NCBI RefSeq assembly: GCF_050003625.1
Contig: NC_134400.1
Span: 59,586,066 to 59,650,065 of the forward strand
Direction: 5' to 3'
Source of the DNA: Haematobia irritans
Lineage: Eukaryota > Arthropoda > Insecta > Diptera > Muscidae
Length of the DNA stretch: 64,000 nucleotides
Within the stretch, counting starts at the first letter, position 1. Each line of letters begins with the position of its first letter. Below, piece after piece: positions 55,298 through 64,000 of this stretch. Both the position numbers and the translations under genes were made by a program. Under the pieces are notes generated by a model, which saw nothing but the letters and a program-made list of their open reading frames with translations, did not search any database and had not been told where the DNA came from.

Positions 55298-57078
55298 ACA
55301 TAACAAGTATATACGGCCGTAAGTTCGGCCAGGCCGAATCTTATGTACCCTCCACCATGGATTGCGTAGGAACTTCTACTAAAGGCTGTCATCCACAAAC
55401 GAATTACTTGGGTTGCGATAACACTTGCCGATGGCAAGGTATCGTAAAACTTTTTAACACTGTCTGCTAAATTGTAAGTTAGTCCATAAGGGGTATATAT
55501 TAAACAAAAAAAGGCCGATTAAATACGTATATAATTCAGTTTGACAAAATTTTCTATAGAAATAAAATTTTGACAAAATTTTCTATAGAAATAAAAACTT
55601 GACAAAATTTTCTATAGAAATAAAATGTTGACAAAATTTTCTATGGAAGTAAAATGTTGACAAAATTTTCTATAGAAATAAAATGTTGACAAAATTGTCT
55701 ATAGAAATAAAATGTTGACAAAATTTTCTACAGAAATAAATTTTTTACAAAATTTTCTATAGAAATAAAATTTTGACAAAATTTTCTATGGAAATAAAAT
55801 GTTGACAAACATTGCTATAGAAATAAACTTTTTACAAAACTTTCTATAGAAATGAAATTTTGACAAAACTTTCTATAGTAATAAAATTTGACAATTTTTA
55901 CATGGCTGTTAGAGGCCATATACTAACGAAATGTACCAAATTTCAACCGCATCGGATGACTTTTGCTCCTCCAAGAGGCTCCGGAGGTCAAATCTGGGGA
56001 TCGGTTTATATGGGAGCTATTTATAATTATGGACCGATATGGACCAATTTTTGCATGGTTGTTAGAGACCATATACTAACACCACGTACTAAATTTCAAT
56101 TGGATCGGATGAATTTTGCTCATCCAAGAGGCTCCAGAGTTCAAATCTGGGGATCGGTTTATATGGGAGCTATATATAATTATGGACCGATATGGACCAA
56201 TTTTTGCATGCTTGTTAGAGACCGTATACTAACATCAGGTACCCAATTTCAAACGGATCGGATGAATTTTGCCCCTCCAAGAGGCTCCGGAGGTCAAATC
56301 TGGGGATCGGTTTATATGGGAGCTATATATAATTATGGACCGATATGGACCAGTTTTTGCATGGTTGTTAGAGACCATATACCAACACCACGTACCAAAT
56401 TTCAATCGGGTAGGATGAAGTTTGCTCCTCCAAGAGGCTCCGGAGGTCAAATCTGGGGATCGGTTTATATGGGAGCTATATATATTTATGGACCGATATG
56501 GACCAATTTTTGCATGGTTGTTAGAGACCATATACTAACATCAGGTACCAAAGTTCAACCGGATCGGATGAATTTTGCCCCTCCAAGAGGCTCCGGAGGT
56601 CAAATCTGGGGATGTGTTTATATGGGGGCTATATATAATTATGGACCGATATGGACCAATTTTTGCATGGTTGTTAGAGACCGTATACTTAGACCACGTA
56701 CCAAATTTCAACCGGATCGGATGAATTTTGCTGCTCCGGAAGTCTCCGCAAGCCAAATTTGGGGATCGGTTTATATGGGGGCTATACGTAAACGTGGGCC
56801 GATATGGCCCATTTTCAATACCATCCGACCTACATCAATAACAACTACTTGTGCCAAGTTTCAAGTCGATAGCTAGTTTCGTTCGGAAGTTAGCGTGATT
56901 TCCACAGACGGACGGACAGCCGGACAGACGGACGGACGGACGGACATGCTTAGATCGACTTAGAATTTCACCACGACCCAGAATATATATACTTTATGGG
57001 GTCTTAGAGCAATATTTCGATGTGTTACAAACGGAATGACAAAGTTAATATACCCCCATCCTATGGTGGAGGGTATAG
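55298..57078 (-). mobile_element. Family-1 interspersed repeat, complete copy
   Basis: From AACAAGTATATACGGCCGTA at the left to CCATCCTATGGTGGAGGGTA at the right, the full element is about 1.78 kb in the opposite orientation to 39605-54176. It holds an inverted short-unit array (55540-55890), six 152-bp units (55900-56790) and a GACGGACGGACGGACGGACA tract. The 338-codon frame 55860-56876 is periodic, with a repeat of GSVYMGAIYNYGPIWTNF, and comes from the 152-bp units (153 bp keeps frame); I do not regard it as a gene. Confidence 0.85.
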
Positions 57079-57479
57079 AAATGTCTTTATGAGATATGCG
57101 GTTTTAATAACGTTCTCGATCGTTCTGGAACGAGTTGGTTGTGTGTAGGCTGGCAAGAAAAATTGCCGGATTGAAACTTGGAAATTTATTACTAGAGGAG
57201 TTTCGGATTTCAAAAAAATATTCTGAAGAAGAATAATGTATCTTGGAAGAAATATCGGAAGCATATTGGCTCTAGAAAATGGCATGTGTATAGAAATGTA
57301 TCCTACTTGCGAAATAAGCAAGGTTATGTCTATAATGTAAAATGTCCCGTAAAAATAAAAATGAGCACGAAACTACAGACTGTTTAAAAATGGCAATAGC
57401 ATAATTGAAAAAATATTTCGACTTTCAAGAAACATGTTTGCTATAAAAATTTCGCTGCCATCAAATGTGATTGTTTTGC
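57079..57479. other. Unassigned spacer
   Basis: No gene, RNA or known repeat recognised between the interspersed repeat and LINE copy F. Confidence 0.4.
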
Positions 57480-57487
57480 GTGTCCCA

Positions 57488-58352
57488 TCCTCTAAACGGG
57501 ATCAAAGATCGTTTGCCTCAGTTGCAAAAGACAGCCTTGTGATGGCTATTATTAATAAAGGAGCGTTGGACGGTATGATTCCAAGGCAAAAATGGGGGGA
57601 AATTGAGAACGCGATGTCTGGTGTCTACTCAGAGGTGCGAAAAAAGTATCCCGGAACAAGTCCTCGACAACAAGATGCTGGATGGTATTAAGGACGATAT
57701 AAGTTAATAGCTTTTGCGGACCAGAGGTCTATGGATTGCTTTAAAGCTGCTTTGATGCTAATTGGTGAAGTTTGGGAAGGAGCCGCTTTGGAGTTAGTCG
57801 ATAAAAAAGACACCGGCTAAACCTAGAGGACATGCATGGATACCGGCAAACCCTCCTGATCCTGAGTCAATACTAGAGAGACTAAACGAATGTAACCCAG
57901 ATCTTCCAACCGCCGATTGGATGGTTGGTCGTTTGGATGAGGTGGATGGACCAAGATGACATGCGGTGTTTATATTAAACATAGAGTCGCTGCCACATCT
58001 AGCCCAGACCCAAGGACGTGTAAGTTATGGCTTTCATGATATCCATATGAAAGTATACAAAAGCGATCAGCCAAAGGATTCCGAAACGGACAAGCCTCCG
58101 GTAAAGTCAGCAGTGAAAAAATCTCCTAGAGAAGCCGAAGGAGTCATAAAACCTGCAGACTATGGCGAAAATCATATGCGGGAAGTTTCTACAGGCTCAA
58201 ACCTCACCAAAGCTGAACCGCGGATTGTTGCGCGAGTCACCGAGATCTGTGAAGAGGAAGCCCTTGATAACTCAATTGAAGCGGCTGATGTGACGGTGGT
58301 TGAAAATTTGGATGGTTCTACGGTTCCTCCAGATAAATCTTCACCATTGTAA
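57488..58352 (+). pseudogene. LINE copy F ORF1 protein, partial and frameshifted
   Basis: First part SSKRDQRSFASVAKDSLVMA ends in a stop (TAA at 57689). The DUF4780-like domain follows in shifted frames (SMDCFKAALMLIGEVWEGAA; a 3-5 bp loss near 57812 in VDKKD). The final part runs 57966-58352 (LPHLAQTQGRVSYGFHDIHM to the ORF1 stop). ORF1 probably packages LINE RNA (known for LINE ORF1 proteins; inferred here). Its end overlaps the beginning of ORF2 by about 40-50 bp. Confidence 0.85.
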
Positions 58353-59570
58353 GGCCGCTTGTGCTGCCTTAAAAGTTCTCCTGATGAAAGGAGACATAGA
58401 TATAGTTCTTATTCATGAACCATACATATATAAGAACAAAATCTGTGAATTAAGCACTCCGGGTTTCAAACTTTTGCATAATACCGGTAACGATAAAAAT
58501 CGAGCATGTATAATTGCTAAAACCGAACTAAACTTGTTTCTGCTTCCTCCATTGAGCAATGCAGACATGTCGTAGCCAGTCTAGAGATATCCAAATGCAA
58601 ATATTGGGTATCTTCGGTCTACATGGTACATGATAGGGAGATGCCACCCTGTGCCGTTAAGACCTTAGTTGAGGAGTCACTAAAAACAAAGACAAAACTC
58701 ATTATGGGATGCGATGCAAATGCACATCATAGTAATTGGGGAAGTAGTGACACTAATGCAAGGGGAGAGTCGCTAATAGAGTTTATTTTGCGTACTAACC
58801 TGGTAGTTTGCAATAAGGGAGATGCACCAACCTTCACCAGGAACAGACAAGAGGTTTTGGACGTCACGTTGACCTCTCCGGAACTGAAAGATAAGATATC
58901 TGAGTTGCAAGTTTTGAGGGAACGTAGCTTCTCAGATCATCGCTACATCAGTTTCAGATTGGCTGTTCGTACTGCAAAGACCATATTTCCGCCAAATGTT
59001 AAGAAAGCTGATTGGAATAGGTATAGGGAATCGTTCAATTCGATGATACCGGAAATGCCGGAGACAAATATGAGCACTGTGCAAGATATCGAACACGCAG
59101 TGGAGCGGATTACTAAGGCCTTCAACATTTCACTGAAAGCTGCTTGCCCTAGAGGAAAGCCAAGGGGAAAAAATCGGCCGCCATGGTGGACTACGGAGTT
59201 AAGTAATATGAGGAAATCCTGCAGGAAGCTCTTTAACAAAGCAAAGTCCACAAGAGCTCCGGAAGATTGGGACACTTACAAGATGAATCTGAGAGCATAT
59301 AAACGAGAACTAAGAAGGTCTAAACAAAACTCTTGGGATGATTACTGTAGCAGTATTGAGAATACGTCCGAGGCTTCCAGACTACGGAAGGTACTAGCAT
59401 CGACTAAGACCGCTCCAGGTTTCATTAAAATATCGGAGGGAAATTGGACAACGTCCAGTGAGGAGACGTTGGAGGTACTTTTGGACACACCCTTCCCTGG
59501 AAATCAGACGGTTGAACCATGTTCTGGCGGTGTAACAGAGGCTCAGCGGTCATTTCCTATCGGAATCTAG
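58312..59570 (+). pseudogene. LINE copy F ORF2: AP endonuclease domain
   Basis: Apurinic-type endonuclease that nicks the target for LINE insertion. N-terminal strand LQINLHHCKAACAALKVLL and DIVLIHEPYI are in the first frame (ATG 58312; the frame is open upstream to TTG 58300). One lost base near 58567 shifts it. The second frame, 58623-59570, carries IMGCDANAHHSNWGSSDTNA (catalytic D-x-N-A-H), EVLDVTLTSPEL and FSDHRYISF (the SDH motif), then the linker to RT. A 14-bp deletion near 59558 breaks the reading into RT. Confidence 0.88.
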
Positions 59571-59740
59571 AATAAAATGGACTTTAAATAGCTTTGGAAC
59601 ATTCAAATCGCCCGGACCTGATGGAATTACTCCGGCGGAATTACAAGCAGTGGCTGAAAGAATTATCCCCTGGTTGACGTTGATATATAAACGATGTGAA
59701 AACTTAGCATATTTTCCAGAAAAGTGGAGGGAAGAGGTCC

Positions 59741-60354
59741 ATGGATTGTTTTAAAGCAGCTTTGATGCAAATCGGTGAAGTTTGGGAAGGGGCCGCTTTG
59801 GAGTTAGTCGAGAAGAAAGACATACCGGCTAAACCTAGAGCACATGCATGGATACCTGCAAACTCTCCCGATCCTGAGTCAAAATTAAACAGACTAAAGG
59901 AATGTAACCCAGATCTTCCAACTGCCGATTGAGAGGTTGGTCGTTTGGATGAGGTGGATGGACCAAGACGACATGCAGTGTTTGTATTGAACATTGAGTG
60001 GTTGCCCAGACCCAAGGCCGTGTAAGTTATGGCTTTCATGATATCCATATGAAGATATACAAAAGCGATCGACCAAAGGATTCCGGAACGGGCAAACCAC
60101 CGTTAGAGTCAGAAGAGAAAAGATTTCCTTACGAAGCCGAAAGAGACATAACAAATGCAGACATTGACGAACATCGTATGCGGGAAGTTTCTGCAGCCTC
60201 AAACCTCATCAAAGCTGAACCGAGGGTTGTTGCGAGAGTCACCGAGATCTGTGAAGAGGAAGTTCTTGATGACTCATACCAAACTGCGGATGTGACGGTA
60301 GTTGTAAAATTGGATGATTCTACGGTTCCTCCAGATAAATATTCGCCATGGTAA
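59741..60354 (+). pseudogene. LINE copy G ORF1, C-terminal two thirds
   Basis: The open first part (59741-59932) carries the DUF4780-like domain with VEKKDIPAKPRAHAWIPANS. A stop after TAD (TGA 59930) and a frameshift separate it from the second part (59998-60354: RVSYGFHDIHMKIYKSDRPK to PPDKYSPW). Deletions relative to copy F remove the SLPHLA segment. Confidence 0.85.
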
Positions 60355-60442
60355 GGTTGCTTGTGCTGCCTTAAAAGTTATCCTGATGAAAGGAGACATA
60401 TATATAGTTCTTATTGAAGATCTGTGAATAAAAAACTCTTCA

Positions 60443-61060
60443 TTGAGCAATGCAGACACTGTCGTATCCAGTCTAGAGATATCCAATTTCAAATATTGGG
60501 TATCTTCAGTCTACATGGGACATGACAGGGAGATGCCTCCATGTGCCGTTAAGACCTTGGTTGAAGAATCACTGAAAACAAAGACAAAACTCATTATGGG
60601 ATGTGATGCAAATGCACATCATAGTATTTGGAGAAGTAGTGATACTGATGCAAGGGGAGAGTCGCTAATTGTGTTTATTTTGCGTATTAATCTTGTAGTT
60701 TGTAGTAAGGGAGATGCACCAACCTTCGTCACCAAAAATAGGCAAGAGGTTTTGGACGTCACTTTGGCCTCTCCGGAACTGAATGAATGGAACATAGCTT
60801 CTTAGATCATCGCTACATCAGTTTCAAATTGGATGTTCGTACTTAGAAGATCATATTTGCTGCACATGCGTTCAATATGATGATACCAGAAATACCAGAG
60901 GCAAATATAAGCACTATGGAGTATATCGAACTCTCAGTGGAGAGGATTACTAAGGCCTTCAATATGAGGAAATCCAGTAGGAAGCTCTTTCACAAAGCAA
61001 AGTCCACCAGAGCTCCGGAGGATTGGGACGCATACAAGATGAACTGAGAAGGGCTCAGCA
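60443..61060 (+). pseudogene. LINE copy G endonuclease, deleted
   Basis: KLIMGCDANAHHSIWRSSDT and the EVLDVTLASPEL block are open to 60805. About 26 bp are missing before the SDH block (60785), and about 100 bp are missing where copy F has the linker (GKPRGKNRPPWWTTEL). The N-terminus is reduced (60360-60440). Confidence 0.85.
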
Positions 61061-62210
61061 TAACTATTGGAATGATTACTGTAGCAATATTGAGAATACG
61101 TCCGAGATTTCCAGACTACGGATGGTACTAGCATCCACTAATCCAGACGGTTGTACCATGTTCTGGAGGTGCCACAGAGGCTCAACGGCCATTTCCTATC
61201 AAGGAAATTGTATCGGAATCTCGAATAAAATGGTCTTTAAATAGTTTTGGACCATTCAAATCCCCCGAACCTGATAGAATTACTCCGGCGGAATTACAAG
61301 CAGTGACTGACAGAATTATCCCTTGGTTGTCGGCAATATATAAAGGATGTACATATGTTAAGTTGTATATATACCAGGAAAGTGAAGGAAAACAAAAGTC
61401 GTTTTCATACCTAAAAGTCTCTCACTCGAGTTCGAAGGATTTTCGACTGATAGAGGCTGATAGATATTTAACTTAGAATTAGCATCGATTCAAGATTGTT
61501 CTCCAGACGACAACATGCTTACTCGAAGGGCAGGTCTACTGAGACCGCATTGCATGAACTAGTCAGCTTTATTGAAAGCTCACTATCTGACAATGAATAC
61601 ACAATTGTAGCTTTTCTAGACATCGAAGGGGCATTCAACAATGTCCATCCGAGCTCCATATTAAATGGATTGACAACTGTTAATGTTGATCAAGGAATAC
61701 TTAGGCTGGTAGATGAACTAATAACGAAGAGACGTATTTCAGCCACACTAGGACAAGCAAACATACAAAGGTATATAAACAGAGGCACTCCCCAAGGAGG
61801 AGTTGTATCACCTCTTCTTTGGAATGTTACTGTAAACAACCTTCTGGTTCCCCTAGAAAAAGAATAAAAGTAATGACATACGCAGATGATGTGGCTCTAG
61901 TAGACAGGGGAAAATTCCCATCAACAATTAGAGATATTATACAAGTAGCCATCCGTGTTACTGAGAAATGGGCAAGGAGAATGGTCTAGGGGTAAATCCT
62001 GCAAAGATAGAACTAGTCATGTACTGCAAAGAACGCAAAATTCCCACAGTTAAGCTCATCTCCTTAGGTGGTATTGCGGTATTGAAATACCCTTTGTCGA
62101 GTGTTCGGACAGGAAGCTTAACATTAAGCTTAATCTTGAAGAAAGGGCGAGAAAGGCCATACACGGCAGTGGCTAGACCTATAATGCTATATGGTGTTGG
62201 GGTCTGATGG
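61061..62210 (+). pseudogene. LINE copy G reverse transcriptase, frameshifted
   Basis: Open 61496-61867: RRQHAYSKGRSTETALHELV, FLDIEGAFNNVHPSS (first catalytic Asp), RGTPQGGVVSPLLWN. A TAA at 61865 follows, then MTYADDVALVDRG (catalytic ADD present) in another frame and NPAKIELVMYCKERKIPTVK. Upstream FGPFKSPEPDRITPAEL is present with substitutions. Inactive. Confidence 0.88.
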
Positions 62211-62289
62211 CCGGCACTTCTGCAGCCGACAAGTTTAGATAACGTACAGCGTATGGAGTGCTTGTGTACCCCGGCGCATTCAATAAGAC

Positions 62290-63183
62290 ATGCTGCATGT
62301 ATTGCCTTTAGACATTTTGGCCAAACAGTCAGCAGCAACAATGGCTGTGCGTTTGCGCGAGCTATCGGTGTGGTCGGGCACAGTTCGGTCCACAAAAATA
62401 ATGCCAGAAGTGCCAAACGTAGTGGATTACACTATGGCGAAACCACTTTTTGACAAAAAATTTGACCCCACACAGACCCCGGGGAAAAAACGTTATGTAG
62501 ATTTCTACATTGATGGCTCCAAATTTAATGGGCAAGTAGGTTTCGGAGTATATTCTAAACACCTGGAACTTCGAAAAGCGAAAAGATTACCTAATCACTG
62601 TAGTGTTTTTCAGGCTGAAATATTAGCAATAAGAGAGGTGACAAATTGACTGAAAAGTAATGTTCCAACAAATGTTGGCATTAATATATACTGCAATCAT
62701 ATCCTTGGACTCTGTATTCCTTAACTCGAAAACGGCCAACGACTGCCGCAAATCTCTCAAGGAGATGGCTGTCTAATGTGGGTGACTAGCCATAGGAACA
62801 TACCGGGGAACTGCGAAGCGGATGTGTTAACAATGCTAGGAACTACCTTACATATTCCAGTGGAACTACTGTGTGAGAAGGCTGCTATGATGGGAAATGT
62901 TCGATGAGAGAATTGAAAGGGTTGTAACGACACCAAGCAAATATGGCCCCATCTAAACTTAAACCACACACTAGAAATGCTAGTGTTCTCAAGACGACAG
63001 ATATCACTCCTGATATCTGCTATAACGGGTGGCTGCCTGATAGGCGATTTTGCAAAAACTATTGGCGTGAAGAATAATGACAACTGTATGAGCTGCCATG
63101 ATGCGAAGCAATCATTTTGTGTAAGGCGTAAGCGAATTTTAAGGGCATATAGCTTTAGATTACTGGCGGACCTGAAAAAGTAA
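62290..63183 (+). pseudogene. LINE copy G RNase H and Cys-rich C-terminus
   Basis: Frame 62290-62649 includes RYVDFYIDGSKFNGQVGFGV (RNase H start; TDGS reads IDGS). Further pieces are DSVFLNSKTANDCRKSL and HRNIPGNCEADVLTMLG (62700-62850). The C-terminus 62977-63183 has NNDNCMSCHDAKQ...SFCVRRKRILRAYSFRLLAD; a Cys-rich tail of this sort closes ORF2 in this family. Confidence 0.85.
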
Positions 63184-63566
63184 AATTAAGCAGTCTGCTA
63201 ATGATTTTGGAACAATCAGGTAGGTTCAACAAAAGAAATTAATCGGGTGGGTTCAACGGCAAAACAAAACTAGAAGTTGCTATATGTATCTTAGTGAAAA
63301 TGATGACGCGTTATTTCATTTTCGATCTAAAATGCATTTTAGTCGATTGGGAAATAATAAATATAAGTTGTACTTATTCAACCATTTTATGAATTTTTGA
63401 TTTATATTAATTAAAAAAAAATTGAGTAATAAAATCAACTAAATTTTGGGTCTCATTTTTGCTCACGATGCAAATTATAGCGTCTTTAAAAAAGCCGTAG
63501 TCAAAATTACGAAGGATGACGTTAGTGTACAAAAATAAGGATGACTTTCCAGGGTTAATGTGGTGC

Positions 63567-63632
63567 CACAATGGACTGAACAGTTTAAGTGAGCCTGAAT
63601 CGAATCGGGCTGCCACTTTAACCTAACCTAAC
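63567..63632 (+). repeat. LINE 3' tail shared with the SINEs
   Basis: GTGAGCCTGA...TCGGGCTGCCACTTTAACC and CCTAACC. The same segment closes LINE copy C (7669-7740, minus) and SINEs at 1220, 3726 and 33668. Presumed recognition site of the LINE reverse transcriptase. Confidence 0.85.
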
Positions 63633-63779
63633 CATCTACAGTTAAAGTATTTTCTTTTACATAAATTCTTCACTGATCTACATATTTTCCGTACTAACTT
63701 AACAAATAATTTGCCTCGGCGTCATAATAAAAACAAAAAAATGTAATATGTATAATAATAACCTACTAGAACATCATAA

Positions 63780-64000
63780 GACCGTACTGATATAGATGTC
63801 ATATTAACCGACCCCCGGATTTGGGATCTTGAGCATATAGACATCATAATTTTTATTTCATTTGCATGAAAGCAAAAATGTCGTGGTACTTTAGGTCCAT
63901 AAATAAGTGTCCCGAATATGGTGTGAATCGGTTTATGTTTTGGTATAGACCGATCTCATAATTTTACTTCTTCGGCTTCTAGGTTAGGTTAAATATAGTG
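63780..64000. repeat. Family-2-like repeat fragment and CCTAA-type tail
   Basis: Degenerate family-2 units (ACCGACCCCCGGATTTGGGA; TGTTTTGGTATAGACCGATC) up to about 63980, then TAGGTTAGGTTAAAT, probably the tail end of another minus-strand SINE or LINE that continues beyond or is truncated. Confidence 0.55.

Larger units (their letters stand above)
57480..59732 (+). mobile_element. LINE copy F: ORF1, endonuclease, start of RT
   Basis: 5'-truncated in ORF1 at about 57488 and 3'-truncated in RT at 59732, where sequence jumps directly into ORF1 of copy G. It is the best record of the endonuclease domain in this window. Confidence 0.9.
59733..63635 (+). mobile_element. LINE copy G, near full length from ORF1 to tail, decayed
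   Basis: Begins inside ORF1 (SMDCFKAALMQIGEVWEGAA), passes ORF1 end (60354), endonuclease, RT, RNase H and the Cys/His tail, and ends with TGGTGCCACAATGGACTGAA...GCTGCCACTTTAACCTAACC at 63567-63632. About 230 bp of extra sequence lies in its 3' UTR (63310-63540) compared with copy C. Head-to-tail with copy F with no spacer. Confidence 0.9.

Noticed and set aside
55860..56876. 338-codon open frame on the plus strand
   Set aside because: It consists of about six repeats of GSVYMGAIYNYGPIWTNF at the 152/153-bp unit period and has counterparts on the other strand. It is a by-product of the tandem repeat; no domain is recognisable.

Overview
The window reads as repeat-dense, AT-rich DNA of a higher fly, most likely a calyptrate fly of the house-fly or stable-fly kind. 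The grounds are: a tRNA-derived SINE and a LINE both ending in (CCTAA)n-type tails, a DD37E Tc1/mariner element, an insect errantivirus with a tRNA-Ser primer site, BEL/Pao and Gypsy remnants, and the interspersed repeats with tandem CCCCCATATAAACCGATC units that I associate with muscid genomes. The species call is inference. I see no conserved single-copy host gene; almost everything is mobile or tandem-repeat DNA, much of it nested.

Layout. 1-2.2 kb: end of a Gypsy-type LTR with a minisatellite and a SINE inserted in it. 2.2-7.07 kb: a LOA/Jockey-group LINE copy split by a 3.07 kb solo-LTR-like insertion (4-bp target duplication), itself carrying a SINE, a minisatellite and a broken DD37E mariner. 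7.07-11.7 kb: tandem repeats with two more minus-strand LINE copies. 11.9-14.7 kb: a fold-back element, a retropepsin scrap and a diverged paralogue of the next region. 14.6-23.7 kb: a near-perfect inverted duplication (arms about 2.9 kb, centre near 20782/20783); its left arm is split by an env-only errantiviral provirus with apparently identical LTRs. 23.7-29.3 kb: tRNA-like SINE heads, fly interspersed repeats and a dead BEL/Pao reverse transcriptase. 29.3-35.4 kb: minus-strand Gypsy element whose 3' LTR holds a hAT transposon. 35.4-37.8 kb: two LINE 5' ends in inverted orientation. 37.8-54.5 kb: a plus-strand Gypsy pol split by a fly interspersed repeat, which is in turn split by a 10.77 kb two-gene DNA transposon. 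55.3-57.1 kb: an uninterrupted copy of that interspersed repeat. 57.5-63.6 kb: two head-to-tail, decayed LINE copies.

Most interesting unit: 43270-54036. Comparison with the uninterrupted repeat at 55298-57078 fixes its ends: 15-bp terminal inverted repeats starting CACAC and a TA duplication. It carries an intact 786-codon gene (two C2H2 fingers plus a CACTA-like transposase core) and, 55 bp downstream, a five-exon gene with a SAM-like N-terminus and a conserved-looking C-terminal domain, broken in this copy by one frameshift. The pairing suggests a two-protein transposon.

Second theme: the SINEs and the LINE share their last ~70 bp plus CCTAA tail, so the LINE is the likely driver of the SINE. 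Third: the env-only provirus has the structure expected from reverse transcription of a spliced env RNA, and it post-dates the inverted duplication because its intact target site survives in the other arm.
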